NCBI GenBank assembly: GCA_018398805.1
Contig: JAGFBZ010002348.1
Location: 124,001-188,000 of the forward strand
Length of the DNA: 64,000 nucleotides
From: Hirundichthys speculiger
Lineage: Eukaryota; Chordata; Actinopteri; Beloniformes; Exocoetidae
Direction of reading: 5' to 3'
Shown: piece after piece, positions 44,925 to 55,157 of the stretch
Layout of the letters: each line of letters starts with the position of its first letter
Position numbering within the stretch: the first letter of the stretch is position 1
Translations under genes and position numbers: made by a program
Notes under the pieces: model-generated
Seen by the model: the letters and a program-made list of their open reading frames with translations, nothing else
Told to the model about the DNA's origin: nothing
The model's database searches: none

Positions 44925-46199
44925 GGGGCAGCACGGTGGCTCGTTGGTCAGGATAGTGGCTTAGTGGTCAGGACGGTGGCTAGGTGGTCAACGCGGTGGC
45001 TTGGTGGTCAACACGGTGGCTCGGTGGTCAACACGGTGGCTGGTGGTCACACGGTGGCTAGGTGGTCAACCGGTGGCTTGGTGGTCAACACGGTGGCTAG
45101 GGTGGTCAACACGGTGGCTTGGTGGTCAACACGGTGGCTAGGGGTCAACACGGTGGCTTGGTGGTCAACACGGTGGCTAGGTGGTCAGGACGGTGGCTTG
45201 GTGGTCAACGCGGTGGCTTGGTGGTCAACACGGTGGCTCGGTGGTCAACACGGTGGCTTGGTGGTCAACACGGTGGCTAGGTGGTCAACACGGTGGCTTG
45301 GTGGTCAACACGGTGGCTAGGTGGTCAACACGGTGGCTAGGTGGTCAACACGGTGGCTTGGTGGTCAACACAGTGGCTAGGTGGTCAACACGGTGGCTTG
45401 GTGGTCAACACAGTGGCTAGGTGGTCAACGCGGTGGCTTGGTGGTCAGGAGGGTGGCTTGGTTATCAGGACGGTGGCTTGGTGGTCAGGACGGTGGCTTG
45501 GTGGTCAGGACGGTGGCTAGGTGGTCAACACGGTGGCTTGGTGGTCAACACAGTGGCTAGGTGGTCAACACGGTGGCTTGGTGGTCAACACAGTGGCTAG
45601 GTGGTCAACGCGGTGGCTTGGTGGTCAGGAGGGTGGCTTGGTTATCAGGACGGTGGCTTGGTGGTCACGACGGTGGCTAGGTGGTCAACATGGTGGCTTG
45701 GTGGTCAACACGATGGCTTAGTGGTCAGGACGGTGGCTTGGTGGTCAACACGGTGGCTTGGTGGTCAACACGGTGGCTTAGTGGTCAGGACGGTGGCTTG
45801 GTGGTCAACACGGTGGCTTGGTGGTCAACACGGTGGCTTAGTGGTCAGGACGGTGGCTTGGTGGTCAACACGGTGGCTTGGTGGTCAACACGGTGGCTTA
45901 GTGGTCAGGACGGTGGCTTGGTGGTCAACACGGTGGCTTGGTGGTCAGGACGGTGGCTTGGTGGTCAGGATGGTGGCTCCTCATGTTTGCATGGGTTTCC
46001 TCCAGGTTCCCACAAACCAAAGACATGCCTGTTAGGTTAATGGTGGACCGCAGGAGTGATTGTGAGTGTGTTTGGTTGCTCATCTACATGCGGCCCTGCG
46101 ATGGACCGGCGACTTGTCCAGGGTGTCCCCCTGTCTTTCACCCAAAGACCTCCGTGACCCAGAATAGGACTAACCAGGTATGAATAATAGATGGATGGA
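44925..46199 (+). mobile_element. SINE-like repeat with its head expanded to a minisatellite
   Basis: It begins GGGGCAGCACGGTGGCTCGT and ends with the family's usual tail: GGTTCCCACAAACCAAAGAC, GGTTAATGGTGG, GTGATTGTGAGTGTGTTTGG, GCGACTTGTCCAGGGTGTCC, then an ATGGATGGA tail. A shorter copy of the same family is at 54911-55157 (minus). The head TGGCTCxGTGG resembles a pol III A-box and the other copy has a GGTTCGAACC B-box-like motif, so SINE-like is reasonable, though a LINE 3' end is possible. Confidence 0.75.
44934..45975 (+). repeat. 20-bp minisatellite (CGGTGGCTTGGTGGTCAACA), about 52 units
   Basis: Units differ mainly in TTG/TAG/TCG/TTA after GGC and in AACAC/AGGAC/AACGC. From 45721 to 45960 a three-unit (60-bp) pattern repeats almost exactly, showing recent higher-order amplification. 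Because 60 bp is divisible by 3, all three forward frames remain open and read one cyclic 20-residue peptide in shifted register. I treat these as non-coding. Confidence 0.95.
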
Positions 46200-48775
46200 C
46201 GTGTAACTGGTCAAATACCACTTAAATACCACTGTCAGGTTAATAGAATCATATACACACAATAAAATGAAAGCTGTCAGGTATAAGATGAATGGCTACC
46301 TCCTTCCATGCAACATTGAAAGTAAATTACGCCGTTGTTGCTTCTCATCCAGATGTTTGCAATTCTTCGTATGTCTGTCTGGATCACTCATCTTTTTTAT
46401 TTGTCTCCCTGTTCTGGCTATTTTAGGATCCACTTAAAAGTTTTGTAAACTGTTTTTAAGAGTATCAGCAGCCAGAACGCTGAGGTCCAGAAACCGACTG
46501 CTCCTTGTCGTTTCTGGATCCAGGCTCAAACACAGAGGTGACCAAGACCTTCCCAGTGAGTATTTAACACTCCTTAAAACCAGTTTTTATAATCTCTGAC
46601 GTCTCATCCTGGTTGAACGGCGTATCTGAACTTTTTTGTGCTATTTGAAAATATAACGACGACTCTTTTTGTGAATGTTGACCGAACCTACAAAGCACTT
46701 TGTTCAGCTGAGTTTGTTTTAAATGTGCTAGGGAAATAAACTTGACTCGACGTGAGGGAATGCTTTATGAGGATGTTGGAGCCCAAGCTTTTTGATTTTT
46801 TAAACAGAGAAATGCGATATGGGACGGCGGTGAAATACAGCGCTTTGGTTTATACACAGACGCCTGATTTATGACGTCGCCCGGCCAGACATTCAAACCC
46901 TCGGGATAACGATCAAGTAGGAGTTTTATGACGGTCTGGACTAATGTTTACAACAACTGATTTATGACTTTACGTTAAACAAAAAAGCAGAGCTCAAATA
47001 TCAATTAAATCCTCAACTTTCCAAATAAATGTCGCGCTATTCAATATCAGTGCTGTCGTTGCAGAGTGAAGCTCTTGAGGACGAAGTTATAGCTGAACAG
47101 GACTTTAACGGACTGAATGACTGAACGCCACGCTGATTCATTCAGACCTTTGAAAAGAAGAAGAAGAAGAGGATTGTTTAGCTGCATCAAGGCCGCTCTT
47201 CTGTTAATCAGCTCTACCTGTCGGGCCGTGACATCCCTTCAAAGATCCCTATCAAGTCATTGTTGGGAATAAATAAATAAAGCTTAATCCTCGTGGCGCA
47301 CTCATCATCTACTCTTCGCCATCATTAGCTCCAACGAGACACAAGAGCCCGCCGCCGTCCCGGCGTCCCATCTGCCGCCTCGGGTCGCGCCAGCCACCTA
47401 CCGCCCGCTCATAACGCCCCATTTGGTGCGGCATCTGTGCACTCCTCTGATCTGCCAACAAAGACTTACTGGATGTTTAAACAAGCCTTTGGATATGTGA
47501 CAAAAATCAAGTGGCCATTTTATCCGCTTTATGTTTCTGTGTTTGACTCGGGAAATCCGACACGTGGAATTAGCCCTCGTGAACGATTGGCTACGATTCT
47601 GCGGCTGCTCTTTGGTAAAAGATGATTATGAGCCAGCTGTTTTCTTTTCTTTTCTTTTCTTTTTTTCCAGCATACACAATAGACACCGATTGCACGGACA
47701 CTTAAGCAGACGGTCCCGCTGTCTAACGGCATAACGGGAGATGTGTCGACATGCCGAGCTGACTGCCAACAAGACAGATAATCCAAAACACCTGATCTGA
47801 AGAACAACCTTCGCCTTTTAATCTGATGATAACCTCGCTATTTTCTCCCCCATAATCACAGAGCACGAGCTGCTCATCTGTCTGCATTTGCAGAATTATG
47901 CGAAAGCATTTCCACCGTATTCTTAAAAAACAAAAACACGCGGACAGACAGAGTTGCTCATTAGAGAGATCCAGCATCACAATAAATTAACACCGCTTTA
48001 TGTTCATCATGCACGTTGGATATAGTGTTTTGACTCAAACTGTCTGGAGGGTATTTGGCCTATTAAACATCCTCATCTGAACGTAGCATCTCCCCCCCTT
48101 CGAGCGGCGAAATGACACGAAAGCTGTTGCTGTTTGCAGAACTGCAGCACCAACATCTGCTCTTCAGCGAGCCTTTCCAGCGGCGCCATTAGAGCTGCCG
48201 TGTGCTTAGCTCTGCAACTGTCTCTTCAAGTTTGGAACGGAGCCCGTCACAGCCGCTCAACCCATATCATCGCCCGTGTGCGATTTGCATTCTTTTTGAC
48301 GTTGCTCGCGTCCTTTTTGTCCGGAAATTCAAAAATAATGCAAATATCCACCTAAGAATAAAGACTGTGCCCTCTTTGTGGTTGAGCTGCAGAAGTGCAC
48401 TGACATGAAAGTGAAAGTAGGACCGTGTTTTCTTGTGGGGGGGGTGTACCGACAGACACAGAAGACACTTTCCCTGGAAGCCATTGGACAGACATCCCAA
48501 CAATCAGACAAACCAACCGCGTCACGCAGGCGAAGCGGAAGCCAGACTAGTATCACCGAAAGGTTGACGTACGTCCCTACAGTCTGAAACATGCGTGTTA
48601 TTTCTGATAAGGTGCTTTAGGCTTCATCCACAAAATTTGGTGACACCCTTCAGATGAGCTTTCAACTTCCCTGAGGGTGTTTGTTGGCCATTCCCATTCC
48701 CAAATATACAGTTTATTAATTAAACATTTGTTTGAGGTCATCAGACAGGGGGACAGCCGCCTCATGTTGTCATGC
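46200..48775. other. Upstream intron, no gene recognised
   Basis: Includes GAAGAAGAAGAAG at about 47156 and pyrimidine runs at about 47640-47665. No recognisable gene or repeat ends. Confidence 0.3.
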
Positions 48776-49440
48776 AATTCAATTCAATTTTATTCTATAA
48801 AACACATCTACACCCAGAGGTGGAGGTAAACGCTGGGATGGACAGAGGAGGGAACTGCAAGTCAGCATGAAACTCAGGAAACTCTGGCCTGCAAACAGAA
48901 AGAAAAAAGAAAAAAGGAGAAAAAAAACAGCACAACAAACTACAAGGTGCTCCTAATTAACTATGGAATGAGCTGGAGGAGGAAGAAGGGAGGAGGAAAG
49001 GGAGAAGAGCAGTGGAGACACCGCTCAGCAGATCATGTTGGTGTCCCCCTGCAGCGTAGGCCTATAGCAGCATAGCTATGATGAAGCTGTGATTAAGACG
49101 AGCTACTCTAGTCTGAGCTACTACAACTATGGCTATAACTATTAGCCCCTACACACTACTGTTTCGACTAACTGTAGGCTTTACTGAACAGAAATGTTTT
49201 CAATTTAGTTTTAAAGATGGAGGTGGTGTCAGCATCCTTAACTCAAACTGGTAGCTGGTTCCATAATAAAATCTATTTTTAGATATTCTAGGAACGACGA
49301 GTAATCCTGCAGGAGCTCTATTAGGAGCATAACGTGCTATCAGGTCTTGTAAATAACGAAGAGCTAGGAGGGCCTTATATGTAAGAAGCAGAATTTTAAA
49401 CTCAATTCAAAATTTCTTGGGAAGCCAATGGGGAATCATG
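48776..49440 (-). mobile_element. LINE 3' end (L2/CR1/Rex1-like), copy 2
   Basis: Inverted relative to 21966-22830. On the minus strand, about 49400-49270 reads FKILLLTYKALL, then LQDLIARYAPNRAPAGLLVV and PRISKNRF. These are characteristic of the reverse-transcriptase C-terminal region of this clade, with small gaps and frame breaks. It extends further 5' than copy 1 but is still truncated. Confidence 0.8.
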
Positions 49441-50811
49441 GCAGCACATGGCGGTTAGCTTCAGCATACGCAGGACCAGTTGGCCCAGCAGAGCTGAGCT
49501 TCTGGTAGATGACGCCGGTGTACAACCCTGAGCTAACGACCCACTGGTGTCTGGAGTCCAGACCATCACAAGCCCACATGCGCACTCAGACTAAATATAT
49601 TCTGATTTATACGATGCACTTGTAGAGCAAACTGGTAGAGTAACGAACAAAGGGCCTTTCAAAATAAAAGCTTCACTTGTAAAAATGGTTTCTAACAATG
49701 TGGGATGAAATACTCCAGTAAAAGGGACACTCAGTTGTTGTCTAAAGAGAGTGTAAAACAGGCAGGAAATATAGCACTGTAATTGTAATAAGGAGGGGTA
49801 AAAAGCCTAAAAAAAATGTTCTCAGCATCTCTGGTAAGTGTTAAACAGAGTCTGTATTCTGTCAGCTTCCAAACCAAACGATGGGAACAATGGAGCTTGT
49901 CTGACAAAACAAATGACAAGAGTAACACAGCTTCCTGACCAAAGGCAAAAAAAAAAAGAAAGAAAAAGAAAAGGCCCCTAGAACATGAAAACAAAACGAA
50001 CCAGCATGCAAGTTCTTCTAAACTTAACCTTACTTACACATCACCCAATGAAGAAATAAAGCAGGAGAGAAAAAAAAAAGGCAATCTTTCACCTCCATTT
50101 GCTCTGTTCTTTCATAAAAGAAATAGTTCAAGACAGCTCTGTAGTCTCTGAGGCAGCAGCATTGAGAGTCAGACATTTTCTTTACTAACCCTCCTGAGAT
50201 TTACCATCGAAAACCAATTAAGTCTCTGGCGTGCTTATGTGCTTGGAAAGGATCGTTGCAGGGAGTGAGAAAGGTCACCTCTCCCTTTATGTCTCGGCTC
50301 AAGAGAGGTCCCTCCATTCACACACATACACACACACATGCACACATGCACACACACATGCACGTTTATGCATACGGCCAGGAAACAATCGCTTCGGCAC
50401 ATCCACATGTGCTCCATCCAATCAGCTCACCTGTCTGATTTACGGCGTTGGTGACTCGTGTGACAAAGGCGGCAATTAAGAGCCGCTCATCTCATCTCAT
50501 CAGCCCTTCGTGATTTGTTCGCCGTGTTTCTGTTACGAAGGGACGAAAGATAACCACCTCGCGGAAACTTCGGCGGAGATACCGATCATTCCAATTAAAT
50601 CGGGGCAAATTAAAGAGGGACGGAGACAATGTTGTTTCGGCCTGCAGGCACGTCAGAATCTTTGTCTGACTCTCTCCTCGTAGATTCTGCTTACAAAATT
50701 AGATTTATTGTCTCCTGAAAACAGAAAGGTTTTTACGTAAGACTTGCTCAATAATCATTTAGTCTTGACTGGGTCTTAACGGGTCTGGGTCTTGAGTCTT
50801 ACCGCGTGATA
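49441..50811. other. Upstream intron, no gene recognised
   Basis: A (CA)n/(CACACATG)n patch at about 50318-50362. Otherwise unassigned. Confidence 0.35.
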
Positions 50812-51433
50812 CAGTGATCCCTCGCCAATTCGCGCTTTAAGTTCCGCAGTTTAAGTTATTCGTGGAGTTTTCCGAAATATATAATATAATAAAAATATCA
50901 AGAAAAAATCACGGAAACATCACAGGATGTTGTGCGCGTTCTCTCACAGCGAAAGAAATGTTGTGAGCCAGCCTGGCCCCTTTAAGAAGGAGCCACCATT
51001 AGCCTTATGGGTAATGTAGTGTGTGTCGTGGGACGGCAGAACGAAAACGGGATTTACATTCTCTGTTAACCGACAGGAGCCCAACAATACAACCTGTGTG
51101 ATGTTACAAGTTCCTGCAGTGCCAGAATAAAGTTCCCGTTCCATACAGAGAAAATCGGACTTTTTCTTTTGCTGTTGTTAGCGTGTTAGCCGCTAATTAC
51201 GAGCCAAAAATAGCACAATACCAGCGGTTTCTTTACTACGGTTCAGAGACCAGAGGCTGTGAAGGTAACAGAAAGACCACAGTTGAGCCTTTGTCTTGTT
51301 TCGCTACTTTTTTGCGGTTTTTAAACATATTTTAAACACATTATTTAGGCTCGGGGGGCTCCAGCTCCTGTTCGCGGATTTTTGATTTTCGCAGTGTTTC
51401 CTTATATTAACCGCCAAAAATAAGGGATCACTG
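50812..51433 (+). mobile_element. Tigger/pogo-like MITE, copy 2 (622 bp)
   Basis: Ends CAGTGATCCCTCGCC and AAGGGATCACTG with TA on both sides. Compared with 3950-4523 it has an extra stretch of about 50 bp around 51050-51110 (including GTTAACCGACAGGAGCCCAA), so one copy has an indel. Confidence 0.85.
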
Positions 51434-53093
51434 TATTATTAATTCAACAAACACAAAGCCAAAATGCAGAAGCGCCGTGTGAAAAAAAAATGAAGCACGC
51501 TCTATCTCTCCCCTGATTGTCCAAACCTCTGGTACACTTTGGAGGCTCAAATAATCCCTTTCAGGAGTATTAAAAACAGGCTAGAACATGAGTAGACTTC
51601 ACGTTATTTCAGAGTTGAAACAGTGAGGGCCACAGATCTGTTCTTCTTCTTTGATGCGACGCTGCCATGTTTCAGGAGCTTATAACATCTTTCGTTCAGA
51701 CACAAAGATGTTCAAGATGTGATTCAACGGTTTTAACACCATAAACAGAAAATCTGCGCCCCTGCGCCGATTCCTCCCAATGCATGCAAAGCACCAGTGT
51801 AAAGGTGGAGGCAGACCAGTAGACCAGGCTGATTAAAACCTGCATCGTCCCAGAATATCAGACTAAGGTTGGATAAGTGAGTCCACACGACTTCTAATCT
51901 AGGAGTCTTTTCGTCACTATCTGAGCTACTCTGGGTTGTTTGTAGTTTTTCAGTTTTTATTTTGGATTTCCCCCAGAGATTATAGCGGCGATCCTGTAGG
52001 TTCCCCTGGAGCACGAATAGAGGGACATCGATCAGTAACGCAGCACAGGTGTGTCGATTTGTCCTGTTTGGTGCTGTTCCCTGAACCACTGCACCACTCC
52101 CCCCTGCAGCTGAAGAGAAACCACACCTCACCACCACGGTCGGGCTCTCTGAATATCTCTATCAGCTGAGAACACCTCAGACACCTGTCCACAACCACCC
52201 TGACGTTACCTGACCTGACCACAGTCTAACTGTGAAACATTTAAAGATTTTCTTTTTCCCAGTAATCCCCTGAAAAGGTCCGAAATGCTGAACCAGCTGC
52301 TCTCTCGAGAAGATGGTTCATATTTTTTCACGTATAGATAACTTTTCATTAGCTCTCTGTACAAATGTTGAATTTAAAACGATTAAGCAGAAGTAGATAA
52401 ATGATCAAACTCCCTTCTGTCTTTGACGCTTCAAAGCGCCACGTTATTCAAATAGAGCACTTTAATTTTAATTTTAAAGAGCGGGTTTACTTTGGGTTCA
52501 GAGGCAGAGTCCTCTCCTCTTCTCAGCTTGGGTTCGGGGGTTTCTCAACCCTCCTAAGATTAGTTTTAAAATGAAAACCTTTAAGGCTCATGGCTGAAGT
52601 GTCCTCTCAGCTCCATATTCGGCGCTTTTTCTCCTCTGCTTCGTCTTTTCTGTCACTTTCTGGCTCTGCAGCTGCCTGTTTCTGATCTGTGCTCACTTGC
52701 CCAACAAGCTGCTCGATATTTATTGTTTGATGTTTCTTAAAGCTCATCTTTCCTCTCCTGCCGAGGCAGATGTTCCACCCACCCCGACTCTGACGCTGTC
52801 AGAGGATCCTGCTCGTTTAAACGGAAAGTTGCCAAGTTGTTGCTCCTGGGGGACGTGCCGGATTTGGATCTTACGTGTTTCAGAGGAGACATATGTTGTG
52901 ATTTGGTGCTTTTTAGACAAAGTTGGATAAAAGAGAAGGTGTGTGAACATCTGCGGGTGAGAAGGGAGCGTATTAGCTGTTAATCCTCTGTTAGTTCTCA
53001 GTACTCCCTATTGTTTACATGGTAACACATTTATCAGTTTGGCAAGCCTCACCTGGAAGTTGAACATTGTTCTGAATCGTGTAAATAATATGT
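51434..53093. other. Upstream intron, no gene recognised
   Basis: A 134-codon minus-strand frame (51733-52137) has no recognisable domain. Nothing else assignable. Confidence 0.3.
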
Positions 53094-54016
53094 ATGAGGT
53101 GCCATGAGGGATATTATTCTGAATTAGCACATACACATATGAAACCGAACTCTCTCACATACTATACTGAAAACCTTACACACATACAGGTGAAATCCTG
53201 TATGTGTGTTGTATGTCAACTGTATGTCAGTTGTATATATAAAAGTATTTCACATGTATGTATGAGAGATTCCCCATGTATGTATGAGAGTATTTCACAT
53301 GTATGTATGAAAGGATTTCACATGTATGTATGAGAGTATTTCACATGTATATATAAAAGTATTTCACATGTATGTATGAGAGGATTTCACATGTATGTAT
53401 GAGAGGATTTCACATGTATGTATGAAAGGATTTCACATATATGTGTGAAAGTATTTCACATATATGTATGAGAGGATTTCACATGTATGTTTGAAAGTAT
53501 TTCACATGTATGTATGAGAGGATTTCACATGTATGTATGAGAGGATTTCACATATATGTGTGAAAGTATTTCACATGTATGTTTGAAAGGATTTCACATG
53601 TATGTATGAAAGTATTTCACATGTATGTATGAAAGGATTTCACATGTACGTATGAGAGGATTTCACATGCATGTATGAAAAGATTTCACATATATGTGTG
53701 AAAGTATTTCACATGTATGTATGAGAGGATTTTACGTATGTATGAGAGTATTTTACATGTTTGTATGAAAGGATTTCACATGTATGTAAGAGAGGATTTC
53801 ACATATATGTATGAAAGTATTTCACATGTATGTAAGAGAGGATTTCACATGTATGTATGAAAGGATTTCACATGTATGTGTATAACATTTCACTTGAGTG
53901 TGTGTGTAAGATTTCACTTGTATGTGTGTAAGGTTTTCAGTATAGTATTTGAGAGAGTTTGGTTTTATATGTGTGTGAATGCTAATTCAGAATAATGTCC
54001 CTCAAAGCATCTCATA
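53094..54016. mobile_element. Inverted-repeat element carrying a 23-bp minisatellite
   Basis: The left arm 53094-53215 contains ATTATTCTGAATTAGCA, then AACTCTCTCACATACTATAC and TGAAAACCTTACACACATAC. The right arm 53885-54016, reverse complemented, contains ATTATTCTGAATTAGCA, AACTCTCTCAAATACTATAC and TGAAAACCTTACACACATAC. Arms of about 120 bp at high identity enclose the array. No protein. Confidence 0.85.
53230..53885 (+). repeat. 23-bp minisatellite (GGATTTCACATGTATGTATGAGA), about 28 units
   Basis: Units alternate GAGAGG/GAAAGG/AAAGTA before TTTCACAT, and ATGTATG/ATATATG within. Shorter variants occur at 53730-53760. The unit word TTTCACATGTATGT is echoed in the right arm as TTTCACTTGTATGT, so the array probably grew from arm sequence. 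Confidence 0.9.
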
Positions 54017-54910
54017 AATGTGGCTGGAGTGCATATATGCGAATGTTTATAGATGTGTGCGTGTGTATAAAAAAAACAATAATATAGTTGGAGTTACTTC
54101 ATCAGGTACTGCACAGGTATAATTATCTGAGATAGTAAAACTGATTAAGCCCTTGAGACCCTCATCAATGAAATCAGGTCACACGCACACAAAAATCATG
54201 TATCAATAGCTTGCAGATGAATAATGTGGGATGTAAGAGGTTAAAACCAGGGTACCAAACGGAGTCAAACGGTGGCATCCTAAGCAATGATTGGGATCTC
54301 TGCCTGATGGCTGGAAAACAGCAGCTGGTTCGATATATCGACAGCGACACGCTGATTGAACCGCATGGAGGAGCAGCTAAATCGAGACCAGTCAATAAAG
54401 GACCTGCCGAGCGCCATTGATTGTGGACTTGCAGAGCATCACCTGTCTGTGAAAAAGACTAAATTAATTACTGGTAAGATTAATGGCTGCTTCAGTCTAC
54501 GGCAATGACTCCTAGACGACACTCTTTATCATCAAAGATGTACTTCTGCAGCGGTCGGGGACTTGCGGAGTAACTCCATTCACCTGAGACAGCGGTGTCT
54601 TTAGTGTTTAAATTCAAAGGAAAATACATTTGTGTTTGAAGAGAAAGCAACCCGTTAAACAGAAACATGAACTGTACAGACAGAGACAATGGGCTGCCTG
54701 TACAGCACATCCAATGAATCAAGGCTGTATGTGTTTAAACAAATACGATGTAAGACCTATAGGCTTTCTGAGGCTTTTTAAGCTTTTTTTCATCTCTCTG
54801 CATGATGTCATATTTGCAGGGACTGATATGACCCAACCCCAGTTAATCCAAAAATGGGAAAATAGGCAGATCTGGAAGCCAGCTGGAGCATGCCACCTTA
54901 GAGCACCTCA
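54017..54910. other. Upstream intron, no gene recognised
   Basis: Frames near 54211-54420 (plus) and 54492-54722 (minus) lack family similarity. Confidence 0.3.
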
Positions 54911-55157
54911 CATCCATCAATCGTACCCATTTTAGCCCTATCTAGGGTCTCGGGGATCTGCTGGAGTCTATCCCAGCTGTCTTTGGGTGAAAGGCGGGGG
55001 TCCACCCTGGACAGGTCGCCAGTCTATCACAGGGCCACATGTAGACAAACAACCATGGACACTCACAATCACTCCTACGGGCCACCAATTAACCTAACAT
55101 GGGAGGAAAGAAAGGCCCCTGCTGAGGTTCGAACCACGAAGCCACCGTGCTGCCCAC
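54911..55157 (-). mobile_element. SINE-like repeat, unexpanded copy
   Basis: On the minus strand it starts GGTGGGCAGCACGGTGGCTT, then CGTGGTTCGAACCTCAGCAG, TTAGGTTAATTGGTGGCCCG, GGCGACCTGTCCAGGGTGGA and ends in a GATGG-type tail. Only one copy of the GGTGGCTT head is present. It is the internal reference for the expansion at 44925-46199. Confidence 0.8.

Noticed and set aside
44817..46183. Several 66-167 codon frames reading WWSTRWLGGQ-type repeats
   Set aside because: Open only because the 20-bp minisatellite unit has no stops in any forward frame.
51733..52137. 134-codon minus frame
   Set aside because: No family resemblance and no splice-bounded structure.
55120..55145. GGTTCGAACC as a possible tRNA T-loop
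   Set aside because: Part of the SINE-like repeat; no acceptor stem or anticodon arm around it.
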